A DNA stretch of 64,000 bases from Paenibacillus solanacearum (GTDB lineage Bacteria > Bacillota > Bacilli > Paenibacillales > NBRC-103111), in NCBI RefSeq assembly GCF_910593845.1, contig NZ_CAJVAS010000011.1, forward strand, positions 137,247-201,246, given 5' to 3'. Positions 37,408 through 46,110 of the stretch are shown one piece after another. The notes under the pieces are model-generated. The model did no database searches. It saw only the letters and a program-made list of their open reading frames with translations, and had not been told where the DNA came from. Position 1 is the first letter of the stretch, and each line of letters opens with the position of its first letter. The position numbers were made by a program, and so were the translations under genes.

Positions 37408-37695
37408 GTGAAACCGGTACTTCATATCAATATGGCGGACGAGGGCGGTAAAGTATACTGTTGCCTTCGGAATCGTGTCGTGCTTTTGAACGAAGCGCAG
37501 AAGTCCCAATATTGCGGCGGCTGCGGTATGTTTGCGGGATATGTCGGGGACACCGGCGTTAAGTGCCAGTGGGCGGACGTACGGCTGGTGAGCGATCCGC
37601 ATGTGGTGGCCGATCCGGCTGCCGAGTTCGCCAGCAACCAGATCAAGCCGGTGCCTGCCGATTATTTGAGCACATACAGTGCGCTGGAGCCGTAA
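37408..37695 (+). CDS. Small protein with a CGGCG cysteine motif, unknown
   Basis: A 95-residue soluble protein. Five cysteines occur: VYCCLRN, QYCGGCGMF and VKCQW, so it could bind zinc or an iron-sulfur centre. The start is GTG 37408 with AAAGGAG 8 bases upstream. The frame remains open further upstream to 37267 but without a site. The C-terminal half (VADPAAEFASNQIKPVPADY) has no recognisable motif. It is convergent with the TSUP permease gene. I do not recognise it. Confidence 0.7.
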   Translation: MKPVLHINMADEGGKVYCCLRNRVVLLNEAQKSQYCGGCGMFAGYVGDTGVKCQWADVRLVSDPHVVADPAAEFASNQIKPVPADYLSTYSALEP

Positions 37696-37738
37696 CCTTG
37701 TGAACGGCAGCGTCATTCGTTTGTTTTTGCAAAGGCGC

Positions 37739-37819
37739 AAAAAAGAGCACGTACCGTATGAAGCGGGTCCCCGGTCAAAATGATGGCGGGAAACCGGCTG
37801 ATGCGGTTCGGTGCTCTTT
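37739..37819. terminator. Long bidirectional hairpin between convergent genes
   Basis: AAAGAGCAC (with ACCG three bases on) pairs with CGGT and GTGCTCTTT about 60 bases later. On the minus strand the stem runs into TTTTTT. It sits between the cysteine-motif gene and the convergent TSUP permease gene. Confidence 0.6.
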
Positions 37820-37836
37820 ATGGGTTCCTTCTGCGT

Positions 37837-38604
37837 TTATCCGTGGAATACATCCCACAGCTGTTTGCCGATCAAGAGCGTCGTCACGCCGATGAACAGC
37901 GGTTTGACATATTTCGAGCCTTGGCGGATGGCGACCTGGGAGCCGACGATCGCCCCGGCGATCATCGCCAGGCCCATCGGGAGCCCATAGCCGATGTGGA
38001 CCGATTTAAAGTAGAAGAACGAGCCCAGACTCGCGACATTGCTCGCGAAGTTGAGCACCTTGGCGTTGGCCGACGCGCCGACGAAGTCGTAACCGAGCAG
38101 CAAAAACAGAAACAGCAAAAAGGAGCCGGTGCCGGGACCGAAAAAACCGTCGTAATAGCCCAGCGCCAAGGCGCAGAAGCCGATGGCGGCGATGCGGGCC
38201 GGCGTGAGCGGGAGCGGTTCGCCGGCCCCGTTCCAGTTCTTTTTGAACAGCGTGTAGATCAAAATAACGACGAGCATGCCTACTACGATCGGGCGCAAAA
38301 AGGAAGAAGGCAGCAAATGCACGGTATATGTGCCGAGCGCCGAGCCTGCAAATGAAAGCGGGAACAGAGCGAGCACGAGCTTTCCGTTAATTTTGCCTGA
38401 CGATAAAAAAGATATCGTACTCGTTAAGGACGACAGTGTGCCTCCGAGTTTGTTGGTGCCGAGCGCCATGCTTGGCGGCAGGCCGGTCATCATCAGCGCG
38501 GGCAGCGCGATGATCCCTCCTCCGCCGACGACCGAGTCGACGAATGCGGCGACAAAGCCGATGGCGATCAAAAATAACAATATATCCAATGAGGGCAGTT
38601 CCAT
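37837..38604 (-). CDS. TSUP-family (TauE/SafE) permease
   Basis: A 255-residue membrane protein with about eight helices and the two family repeats (FVDSVVGGGGIIALPALM near residue 22 and YYDGFFGPGTGSFLLF in the second half). The family exports or takes up sulfite, sulfoacetate or other sulfur-containing anions. ATG 38604 has AGAGGAGA 8 bases upstream; the open frame continues further but without a site. No sulfonate-degradation gene lies beside it. Confidence 0.9.
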   Translation of the reverse strand: MELPSLDILLFLIAIGFVAAFVDSVVGGGGIIALPALMMTGLPPSMALGTNKLGGTLSSLTSTISFLSSGKINGKLVLALFPLSFAGSALGTYTVHLLPSSFLRPIVVGMLVVILIYTLFKKNWNGAGEPLPLTPARIAAIGFCALALGYYDGFFGPGTGSFLLFLFLLLGYDFVGASANAKVLNFASNVASLGSFFYFKSVHIGYGLPMGLAMIAGAIVGSQVAIRQGSKYVKPLFIGVTTLLIGKQLWDVFHG

Positions 38605-38804
38605 GGCGCAATTCTCCTCTGAAGTCAGACTGCTTGTCCGGGAAAGCAACAGATCAAGTATAAAGAAATCGGCAAGGTTCGACAATCCCAAAGTTCGCCT
38701 TCCAGCGGTTCCCTTCCCTTCCGATTGCAATCGGGACGGGCCCATGGTATGTTCAAGGAAGAGTCGCCGTTTGACAATAAAAGGATGAAGGGTGTGGAGA
38801 AGGC

Positions 38805-39191
38805 ATGATACATAAATTGGAGCATATCGGCGTGATGGTGAACGATATGGACGCTTCCGTCAAGTTTTACACCGAGGTGATCGGCTTGCAGCTCGTGAAC
38901 CGGGCTAAGCTGGATGACGGCGTGGAGCTCGGATTTTTGTCTTTCCCGGGTTCGTCCGACATTGAGCTGGAACTGATCGGCCGGGGCTCGGACGGGTTGT
39001 CCGACAGCGGCAAGGTGCATCATATCGCCTTCACTGTAAGCGATATCGAAGCGGAAGTGGAGCGGCTCAAAGGTCTGGGCGTGCGCATGATGGATCAGGC
39101 GCCTCGCGTCATTTTAAACGGCGTCAAGATCGCTTTCTTTTACGGACCGGACGGGGAGCGCCTCGAGTTTTTCCAACCTGCTGCGAAATAG
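38805..39191 (+). CDS. VOC/glyoxalase-fold protein
   Basis: A 128-residue protein of the vicinal oxygen chelate superfamily with two beta-alpha-beta modules. Possible metal ligands are His in LEHIGVMV (about 7), Glu in IELELIG, His in KVHHIAF (about 73) and Glu in ERLEFF (about 122), the glyoxalase-I-like set. It could be a lactoylglutathione-lyase-like or methylmalonyl-CoA-epimerase-like enzyme; sequence alone does not decide. Confidence 0.88.
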   Translation: MIHKLEHIGVMVNDMDASVKFYTEVIGLQLVNRAKLDDGVELGFLSFPGSSDIELELIGRGSDGLSDSGKVHHIAFTVSDIEAEVERLKGLGVRMMDQAPRVILNGVKIAFFYGPDGERLEFFQPAAK

Positions 39192-39362
39192 CACGGAGGT
39201 TCGTCGCCGCGTATGTACTCAGTGCGTATGAATCTTAGGAACACGATTACAGCTCCGTACGACGGTCGGCCGCACCTTGCGCGGATCCGCCCGAGTCATG
39301 GCTCGCTTCCCCTCGGCATATATTTCATAGCATCCTAGGGAAAAAATGAGGGGGCGGGTGCA

Positions 39363-39998
39363 ATGGACAGGGCGTACGGCGGGGAAGTCAGGGCGGGACA
39401 GGAGAAGATCGTAACGCGGACGCTCGTGAAGCCGCGGCTGGACGTGAAGTATCCGCAGGTGGAGGGCATTCGTGACAGCCTTGTCCAGCGCATGATCAAC
39501 AGTGCGATATTGGACGCGCAGTATGACTTGATCCGTCAGCAAGGGTATGTCGGCGATCCGACCAAAACGGTCACGGGCAATTACAGCGTCAAGCTGCACA
39601 AGAACGGGCTGCTCAGCCTGCTGTACGAAAATTTCGGGTATGCGCAGGGGGCTGCGCATGGGATAACGTACCAGAGCTCGCAAACGTTCAACCTGAAGGA
39701 CGGGACGGAATATAAGCTGGCCGATTTGTTCAAGCCCGGCAGCGACTATATTCGCAGATTGTCCGAGATCATCAAGCGGGAATTTCAAGCGAGCGACATC
39801 CCGATGCTGACCGAGTTTCACGCCATCCCGCCGGATCAGCCGTTTTACTTGAGGGACCGGGCGATCGTCATATATTTTCAACTGTACGAATACACACCGT
39901 ATGCTTACGGGTTTCCGACATTCGAAATTCCGTTTGCCGAAGTACAAGACATCATCGACCCTGCCGGCCCGATCGGGAAGATTCAGGCGTCGCGGTAA
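39363..39998 (+). CDS. DUF3298/DUF4163 protein without signal peptide
   Basis: A 211-residue protein. The first half (YPQVEG...SYQ-like beta strands, NYSVKLHKNGLLSLLYENFGYAQGAAH) fits DUF4163, and the second half (LADLFKPGSDYIRRLSEII...IYFQLYEYTPYAYGFPTFEIPF) fits DUF3298, the pair found in RsiV and PdaC. Those relatives are membrane-anchored and bind cell-wall material or lysozyme; here no signal peptide or anchor is visible. GAGGGGG precedes the ATG. Confidence 0.85.
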   Translation: MDRAYGGEVRAGQEKIVTRTLVKPRLDVKYPQVEGIRDSLVQRMINSAILDAQYDLIRQQGYVGDPTKTVTGNYSVKLHKNGLLSLLYENFGYAQGAAHGITYQSSQTFNLKDGTEYKLADLFKPGSDYIRRLSEIIKREFQASDIPMLTEFHAIPPDQPFYLRDRAIVIYFQLYEYTPYAYGFPTFEIPFAEVQDIIDPAGPIGKIQASR

Positions 39999-40110
39999 CG
40001 ATAGCGGACGCTTCGCCTGGTGCGGAGGGTCCGTTTTTATGTATGCCGAAAAAAAGACAAGCCGGCCAGTTCTGACGTCTTTCAACAACGATTGCGAAGG
40101 AGGATACGCC

Positions 40111-40782
40111 ATGAGAAATCGCGTAGCGATTGTTGCCGGCGCGACGGGCCTGATCGGCCGGGAGGTCGTTAACGAGCTGCTTGCTCGGCAGAACTACGGG
40201 AAAGTCATCGCCTTGGTCCGTATGCCGCGGGAGGAATGGGACGGAGCATGTATTCAATTGCAAACGGATTATTCGTTCGAGTCTTTGGAAGTGCAGCTCG
40301 AACCTTATTTGCCGGGGGCGCATCTGTTTTGCTGCCTTGGCACGACGATTAAGACAGCGGGAACCCGGGAGCGGTTCAAGGCGGTTGATTACGAATACCC
40401 GATGCGGCTCGGTCGGGTGGCGGAGTCGTACCAAGCTTCGCAATTCGCCATCGTCACGGCGATCGGAGCGGATGCGCGGTCCGGCGTATTTTACAGCAGG
40501 GTAAAAGGGGAGGTCGAACAAGATCTCATGCGTCTGCGTCTTCCCGCCCTGCATCTCTTCCGGCCATCGCTGCTGCTGGGCAGCCGCGCGGAATTTCGGC
40601 TCGGGGAACGGGCGGCCATGGGACTGCTGCTGATGATATCTCCGCTGCTGGCCGGACCGCTTCGCCCGTACAAGCCGATTGCGGCCGAACGGGTAGCCCG
40701 GGCAATGGTGAGGGCGGCGCTGTCGGAACGGCAAGGGAGCCATGTGTACACGTATGATCAAATGATCGCTTTGAACGAGTGA
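40111..40782 (+). CDS. NAD(P)-binding Rossmann-fold oxidoreductase (atypical SDR)
   Basis: A 223-residue protein starting with the dinucleotide-binding glycine motif GATGLIGREVV. It has the HTATIP2-like layout: CLGTTIKTAG, YSRVKGEVEQDL with Tyr and Lys of the SDR type, and HLFRPSLLLG. ATG 40111 follows GAAGGAGG; the frame is open upstream without a site. Function is unknown beyond reductase or NAD(P)H sensor. The phosphotransferase gene follows in the same direction. Confidence 0.88.
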   Translation: MRNRVAIVAGATGLIGREVVNELLARQNYGKVIALVRMPREEWDGACIQLQTDYSFESLEVQLEPYLPGAHLFCCLGTTIKTAGTRERFKAVDYEYPMRLGRVAESYQASQFAIVTAIGADARSGVFYSRVKGEVEQDLMRLRLPALHLFRPSLLLGSRAEFRLGERAAMGLLLMISPLLAGPLRPYKPIAAERVARAMVRAALSERQGSHVYTYDQMIALNE

Positions 40783-40831
40783 AGCATCGTTCCAGTGGCA
40801 AGGCGATGACGGAACGGAGGAATGGCAGCCT

Positions 40832-41707
40832 ATGTATGAACCATATATCGACAGGATTACCGAAGTGTACCCCGATCTGCGCATTGACGACTGCGTGCCG
40901 AGCGACATCGGGCAAAACAACGACGTGTTCTTTATTAACCGGTCGTTGGTGTTCCGGTTTCCGAAGTATGAAGCCGGGATTGACGCCTTGAGTAAAGAAA
41001 AAACGATCCTTGAACGTATCTCATCTTTCGTGACGCTGCCGATACCGCTGCCGCAATACGAAGCTTTCGAGAAACGGGAAGCAGGACACGTATTTATCGG
41101 TTACCCGCTTATTCCCGGAGAGCCGCTATGGAAAGAAAGCCTTAACGGGATTGCGGACGGCCGTGTTGTCAACCGATTGGCTTCGCAGCTTGCTGCGTTT
41201 TTGACGGAGCTTCATTCGGTACCTGCGGAAATCGTACAGGCCGTTCGCCAGCCCGATGACCGGGACCCGTTGGATGAAATGAGCGAGCTGTTCAACCAAA
41301 TACGACATCTGCTGTTCCCTTATATGCGAAAAGACGCCCAGGCAAGCGTGACTGAGACGTTCGAAGCGTTCCTGAACGGCGAAGCCGGCTCCGGGATCGA
41401 AACGACGCTGATTCACGGCGACTTCGGGGCGTCCAATATCATATGGCAGCCGGTAACGGGTGCGGTTTCGGGCATTATCGATTTTGGAGGCTCCGGCTTG
41501 GGCGACCCGGCGTATGATTGGGCAGGCATAAGGGCGAGCTACGGCGAACATTTCTTTGACATGTGCATGGAGCACTACCCGAACGGACCGAAAGTGAAGG
41601 AACGCGTGACGTTTTATCAAAGCACTTTTGCGCTGCAGGAAGCGCTGCACGGGCTGCTGCATCACGACAGGCAGGCGTTTGAAGCCGGGATAAAAGATTA
41701 CAGATAA
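40832..41707 (+). CDS. APH-family phosphotransferase
   Basis: A 291-residue kinase-fold protein. The catalytic loop IHGDFGASNI (near residue 192) and the metal-binding IDFGGSGLGDPAYDWA mark the aminoglycoside-phosphotransferase family, which also includes choline, homoserine and macrolide kinases. The N-terminal part (NNDVFFINRSLVFRFPK) resembles the APH(2'')-like subgroup. Nothing in the context indicates resistance transfer, so it should not be called a resistance gene on this evidence. Confidence 0.88.
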   Translation: MYEPYIDRITEVYPDLRIDDCVPSDIGQNNDVFFINRSLVFRFPKYEAGIDALSKEKTILERISSFVTLPIPLPQYEAFEKREAGHVFIGYPLIPGEPLWKESLNGIADGRVVNRLASQLAAFLTELHSVPAEIVQAVRQPDDRDPLDEMSELFNQIRHLLFPYMRKDAQASVTETFEAFLNGEAGSGIETTLIHGDFGASNIIWQPVTGAVSGIIDFGGSGLGDPAYDWAGIRASYGEHFFDMCMEHYPNGPKVKERVTFYQSTFALQEALHGLLHHDRQAFEAGIKDYR

Positions 41708-41882
41708 AGCAGGGCAGTCGATACCGGCATGCTGCATCGGCATCTGTTAACGCTAAGCTGTCCGCTGCACAGCGGGAAGAGCGTCCTCGCGTCAGCGTGG
41801 ATCGGAATCGTCGCGGCTGCGGCTCGGGCGCTCTTGGCATGACCGGAATCGTACTCGCTCGCGCGGGCGGGTGCGCGGGCAA

Positions 41883-42578
41883 CTATTTTTTTCTAGCGAT
41901 CAGCATACTGGAGAAGGGAAGCGCGTATCGGTAGCGCTGGACGATCATGTCTTCCGTGAGCGTCGACACGATCTGCTCGTACGGCTTCGTCTGGCGGCAA
42001 TCGGACAGCACGAGCACGCCGCCCGGCCGGAGCACGCGCCACATCTCCAGTACGGCCAGCTCCCGGTCGTCTGCGGTCGGAAGGCGGTGCACGAAGGCGT
42101 GGGAGACGACGGCTTCGAACGATTTGTCGGCAAAAGGCAGTCGCTGCGCATCGCCGTCCATCACCCGGACGCTCGGTGTGCGTTCCAGCTCGCAGTTGCG
42201 CAGCAGCGCCTGCCGCTCCTTGTCCGCTTCGGCCTCCTGGGAACGCTGTGCGATCGCCGTCACCTTCGCGCCCTTCTGCGCCGCGGCGATTGCGAGCAGC
42301 CCGCGGCCTGCGCCCACGTCGAGCACCCGCTGTCCGCTGCGCACCTCAGCCGCTTCCAGCACAGCCTTGCGGTGCCGCAGCTTGATCCAACCGGAGTAGA
42401 GCAGCATCCAAGCTCCAGCCAGCAGCGTGACGGCGGCTGCCGCAGCGATGCATGCTCTGAGCCACAGCCACGGCATATCGACCGTGAACAGCAGCCCGAG
42501 CAGCACTGCACCTGCCCCCCATTGCAGCGCCAGCAGGCGCGGCGCATCAAGACCATACCTCAAATGAAAGCTTCCCAT
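41883..42578 (-). CDS. Membrane-anchored class I SAM-dependent methyltransferase
   Basis: A 231-residue protein. Two N-terminal hydrophobic segments (LALQWGAGAVLLGLLF and AAAAVTLLAGAWMLL) precede a Rossmann methyltransferase domain with motif I VLDVGAGRGLLAIAAA near residue 97 and the acidic MDGDAQRLPF motif. ATG 42578 has AAAGGAG 8 bases upstream. The acceptor may be membrane-located but is unknown. It is followed on the left by a convergent phosphotransferase gene. Confidence 0.88.
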   Translation of the reverse strand: MGSFHLRYGLDAPRLLALQWGAGAVLLGLLFTVDMPWLWLRACIAAAAAVTLLAGAWMLLYSGWIKLRHRKAVLEAAEVRSGQRVLDVGAGRGLLAIAAAQKGAKVTAIAQRSQEAEADKERQALLRNCELERTPSVRVMDGDAQRLPFADKSFEAVVSHAFVHRLPTADDRELAVLEMWRVLRPGGVLVLSDCRQTKPYEQIVSTLTEDMIVQRYRYALPFSSMLIARKK

Positions 42579-42657
42579 CTTGCATTCTCCTTTCGATCGC
42601 TGGGCTTGTCCGCAGCGCCGGCCTGCCGCGGGGGAAAGACTGACGCGGGAATCCGCG

Positions 42658-42954
42658 TCAGCCCCCGAACGCATCGCGGAACGCCTTGGCGAGCGCTTCA
42701 GGCTCGACGTTCCACAGCTCGGCGATATCTCCGCATACATTGGCGTCGAACCAGTCCGCCAGCAGCTTGCGATTGCTGCGGTTTTCCACAATGTACGGCA
42801 AGTTCAGCAGCACCTTCTTGTAATAGAGCTCGTCGGCTTTCGCCACGAGGTCCGCGGCGATATAGCCGCCCAGCTTCTTCCTCGCCCGATACAGCTCTTT
42901 GCTGCATGCGCGCCGTATGCCGCGCGCCGTAGGCAGGGGCTGGCTGTGCTTCAT
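42658..42954 (-). CDS. Hypothetical helical protein
   Basis: A 98-residue basic, mostly helical protein (RRACSKELYRARKKLGGYI then LADWFDANVCGDIAELWNVEPEALAKAFRDAFGG). ATG 42954 has AAGGA 6 bases upstream; ATG 42972 is the alternative and would add six residues. It is in the same direction as and 79 bases before the methyltransferase, possibly an operon. I do not recognise it. Confidence 0.65.
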   Translation of the reverse strand: MKHSQPLPTARGIRRACSKELYRARKKLGGYIAADLVAKADELYYKKVLLNLPYIVENRSNRKLLADWFDANVCGDIAELWNVEPEALAKAFRDAFGG

Positions 42955-43044
42955 GTGATTTCCTTGATTCATCTTCGCATCCGCACGCTCCTTCCTGCTA
43001 TATGCTATGCGCAAGCAGGGCGGGTGGTACGGATGAATTGCAGC

Positions 43045-43506
43045 TTACTCGTCTACCACAAGGTAACCGACCATCGGTCCGTGATGGGCGATATCCGGAT
43101 GGGTCAGGCAGATGATGCGGTAAATGCCCGGCCGATCGGCGCGGAAGCTGACGACCGTCTCCTGGCCTTTCTTCACTTCTCCCTTGATGTTCAGGCCGTC
43201 GATGATAAAAGGGTGGCTGGCCCCGTTCACACCGAAAATGCTGAGCCGGATGCGCTCGCCCTTTTTCACATAGACGGTCCCCGGGTCCCAGCGGTACGCT
43301 TCGATGGTGCTGCCGTCCGGCCCCGTCGATTTGAATTCGCCGGTCACGAGGTGAATCGTCCGCTCCTGTCCCTGATTGGCGGAGAGCGTCGCCTGCGCTT
43401 CGTCCCGGCCGAAGTAAAGGAGCACCGCCGCCGTGAACAATAGCGCCGCAAGGCCAAGCTTCAGTAAGCGGAGCTGTTTTTTGCTGACAACGAGAACTTG
43501 GATCAT
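43045..43506 (-). CDS. Membrane-anchored cupredoxin-domain protein
   Basis: A 153-residue protein with one N-terminal transmembrane anchor (LKLGLAALLFTAAVLLYFG) and an external cupredoxin domain. Candidate copper ligands are the histidine in GASHPFII and the cluster CLTHPDIAHHGPM (Cys, His, Met) near the C-terminus, the expected type-1 site pattern. ATG 43506 is chosen, though ATG 43518 is equally possible. Likely a copper-binding electron carrier or copper-handling protein. Confidence 0.82.
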   Translation of the reverse strand: MIQVLVVSKKQLRLLKLGLAALLFTAAVLLYFGRDEAQATLSANQGQERTIHLVTGEFKSTGPDGSTIEAYRWDPGTVYVKKGERIRLSIFGVNGASHPFIIDGLNIKGEVKKGQETVVSFRADRPGIYRIICLTHPDIAHHGPMVGYLVVDE

Positions 43507-43696
43507 GTCATGAAGCATTCCCTTCGCCATGAAGACTGGTTTGTACCAATCTATGCGGCAGCTTGTCAGCGCATGCCTTGGTTTGATCGGAAGGAACGGA
43601 TGAGGCCGCGGGGTTCGATAGGCGGCCATGCTTCACGGCTGCACGCACTTGAGATGCGTGGGCGGGGAGAGCAGGCTTCGGCAATGAAGCGCTGCG

Positions 43697-44179
43697 TTAC
43701 AGCCACCGCTGCGGATAAGCGCGCCGGCACAGCCGGTGAAAGACGCATGCGGAGGCGACGATCACGATGGAGCCGAGCAGTGCCGGCGTCCATAGGAAGC
43801 TCCAGCCCGCGCCGCCGAGCATGACGACGAGCGGATCTGCCCCGGCCGGCGGGTGCAGCGTGCGCGTCAGCTGCATGCCCACGATGGCGAGTCCTACGCT
43901 GAGCGCGGCGGACCAGACGCCGGAGCCGACCGTATGCAGCAGCAGCAGGCCGATCGCCGTGCTGAGCGCATGGCCGCCAATGATGCTGCGCGGCTGAGCC
44001 AGAGGGCTATCCGGCAGCGCGAAGGCGATGACGCAAGAGGCGCCGAACGGAGCCATCAGCAGGGGAAGACCGGCCGCATGCCCGACGGTCATGCAGACGT
44101 AGATGGCGAGGAAGCCGCCGGCCCCCGGCAGCAGCAGCGCCAGCACTTGTTTCCAGAACGGGTTCAACTTTATTTCCAT
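43697..44179 (-). CDS. HPP-family membrane protein
   Basis: A 160-residue protein with four or five hydrophobic helices and the family signature TLHPPAGADPLVV near residue 107. HPP proteins are found in bacteria and plants; plant plastid members move nitrite. It is divergent from the LysR regulator 183 bases away and 190 bases upstream of the cupredoxin gene in the same direction. Transport of a small anion regulated by the LysR protein is a reasonable inference. Confidence 0.9.
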   Translation of the reverse strand: MEIKLNPFWKQVLALLLPGAGGFLAIYVCMTVGHAAGLPLLMAPFGASCVIAFALPDSPLAQPRSIIGGHALSTAIGLLLLHTVGSGVWSAALSVGLAIVGMQLTRTLHPPAGADPLVVMLGGAGWSFLWTPALLGSIVIVASACVFHRLCRRAYPQRWL

Positions 44180-44361
44180 AGAAGCTCATCCTTTCGAGTG
44201 CAGGCGGTTGCCTTGGGATGAGAGCTATGCTAGCATATGAGTATGCTATTTGAAAAATGAATGTTATAAATAATAACCATTCGAAATATCGATGGATATA
44301 AACGGATGCAGGTGCAACCGTCATGGGATGCACATCGTATTGGGAGGGGGAGAGCGGCTTG

Positions 44362-45279
44362 ATGATTGACCGATTGGAAGGCCGGACGTTCCGGACGCTG
44401 CTCGTCGTGATGGAGGAGAAGAGCATCAGCAAGGCAGCGGAGAAGCTCGGCTATGTACAGTCGACGGTCACGACGCAGATTCGGCTGCTCGAGGAGGCGT
44501 TCGGCCGCAAGCTGTTCGACCGGCTGCCCCGCGGCGTCATGCCGACGGAAGCGGGCCGGATAGCGGCCGCGTATGCCCAGCGGTTTCTCCAGCTTGGCTC
44601 GGAGCTCGAGGCGGAGCTGCGGGAGACGGGCGAGCCGTCGGGCCCCGTTCGGCTGCGCGTGCTCGAGTCGTTCGGCGCCGCGATGCTGTGGGAGTCGCTG
44701 CAATCGTTCCTGTCCGCTTATCCGAACGTGGAGCTGCGGCTCGACACGGGCTTCCAGTCGGACACGGTCGAAGCCGTCGTGAGCGGACAGGCCGATCTCG
44801 GCCTCGTGCCGGAGGACCCGGACGAAGCGGAGCTATCGTTCGAGCCGCTGCTGGCGGACGAGCTTGTCTGGATCGCTTCCCCGCAAGCGGCGGAAACGAT
44901 CGGCGCGCTTGGCTGGGAAGCGTTGAAGCCGCTCAAAGTGATCGGCTTCGGCCCGCGCTGCCTCTATACGAGGCACGCGTCGGAGCGGCTGGCCGAGAAT
45001 GGCGCCGGCTGCCGCGGCATGATCGAGTTTGCCTCCGCGGAAATGATCAAGCGTTCGGTCGAGAGCGGCTTGGGTCTGGCCTATTTGCCCCGGCTTAATG
45101 TGGCGAAAGAGCTTGCGGAAGGGAAGCTGGCCGAATGCGCCGCGCTCGGGCGGCAGCCGATCCGCTACGGCCTAATCTCGCTGCGGAGGCGGGAGCTCCT
45201 GCGAGCTGCGAAGCTGCTGCGCGAGCAGCTTCGCAGCGATTTTGCTGGTGGGCGGCAGGATGAGGTTGTGATAGAATAA
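44362..45279 (+). CDS. LysR-family transcriptional regulator
   Basis: A 305-residue regulator. The N-terminal winged helix reads FRTLLVVMEEKSISKAAEKLGYVQSTVTTQIRLLEEAFGRKLFDR, quoted here in parts: EEKSISKAAEKLGYV and TTQIRLLEEAFG. An effector-binding domain follows from about residue 90. ATG 44362 is preferred over 44323 because GGAGGGGGAGAG lies before it. It is divergent from the HPP gene, its likely target. Confidence 0.93.
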   Translation: MIDRLEGRTFRTLLVVMEEKSISKAAEKLGYVQSTVTTQIRLLEEAFGRKLFDRLPRGVMPTEAGRIAAAYAQRFLQLGSELEAELRETGEPSGPVRLRVLESFGAAMLWESLQSFLSAYPNVELRLDTGFQSDTVEAVVSGQADLGLVPEDPDEAELSFEPLLADELVWIASPQAAETIGALGWEALKPLKVIGFGPRCLYTRHASERLAENGAGCRGMIEFASAEMIKRSVESGLGLAYLPRLNVAKELAEGKLAECAALGRQPIRYGLISLRRRELLRAAKLLREQLRSDFAGGRQDEVVIE

Positions 45280-45342
45280 AATGAGTTTGCGAGACGGACA
45301 AGACGACATTACTTATTGTGGAGAGGAAGAGGCTGGAATATC

Positions 45343-45954
45343 ATGGGTGAGCTGCTGCATGGCTTGATTCAATCGGCGCTTCATTTTATCGAAGGGCTGG
45401 GCGTTTGGGGGATCCTGCTGGGGCTGATGCTGGAAGTGATCCCGAGCGAAATTGTGCTTTCGTACGGGGGGTACCTCGTTTCTCAAGGCCGGATATCGCT
45501 GGTCGGGGCGATTGTGTTCGGCACGATCGGCTGCTTGCTGCAGCAAGTGATTTTGTACTGGATCGGACGCTACGGCGGCCGGCCGTTTCTGGACAAATTC
45601 GGCAAATATTTGCACCTGAAGAAGAAGCATCTGGACATCGCCGAAGGCTGGTTCAACCGGTACGGCGCCGGCATGGTGTTTACCGCCCGCTTCGTGCCCG
45701 TGCTGCGGCAGGCGATTTCGATTCCGGCCGGGATGGCGCGGATGCCGATGCTGAAGTTTTTGTTCTATACGCTGCTCGGCACGATCCCTTGGGCGGTCCT
45801 CTTCGTCTACTTCGGCCGGGCGCTTGGCGATAACTGGGAACAGATCGACGAAGTGACGCGTCCTTATGTGAAACCGTTCATCTTTGCAGCTATCGTGTTA
45901 ACGGCATTATACATTTTGTGGAAATATTTTAGAAAAGACAAGTCCAAAGCGTAA
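45343..45954 (+). CDS. DedA-family membrane protein
   Basis: A 203-residue polytopic protein with the SNARE-associated/DedA pattern: EVIPSEIVLSYGGYL, an acidic Glu pair, and FTARFVPVLRQAISIPAGMARM with the conserved arginines. Some members (UptA-type) recycle undecaprenyl phosphate, others are lipid scramblases. ATG 45343 is chosen after GAGGAAGAGG; the frame opens nine codons earlier. A terminator follows. Confidence 0.92.
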   Translation: MGELLHGLIQSALHFIEGLGVWGILLGLMLEVIPSEIVLSYGGYLVSQGRISLVGAIVFGTIGCLLQQVILYWIGRYGGRPFLDKFGKYLHLKKKHLDIAEGWFNRYGAGMVFTARFVPVLRQAISIPAGMARMPMLKFLFYTLLGTIPWAVLFVYFGRALGDNWEQIDEVTRPYVKPFIFAAIVLTALYILWKYFRKDKSKA

Positions 45955-45963
45955 TGCGCTCAT

Positions 45964-46006
45964 GCCTCCCCCTCCGGCCCACTGGTTGGAGCGGGGGCTT
46001 TTTTTT
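45964..46006 (+). terminator. Rho-independent terminator of the DedA gene
   Basis: GCCTCCCCCTCC pairs imperfectly with GGAGCGGGGGC and is followed by a run of eight T. Confidence 0.8.
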
Positions 46007-46110
46007 GGTACAATAACCCATAGGAAGGATGGGGCAAGCGATTGCATGCGGCATCCTTCGCGAAGCGCGGCAATCAGGGGCTGTTACCTTAAAGAGGAGG
46101 ATGGATATAC

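Noticed and set aside
40832..41707. Phosphotransferase as an acquired aminoglycoside-resistance gene
   Set aside because: No mobile element or integron context and the APH family includes many housekeeping kinases.
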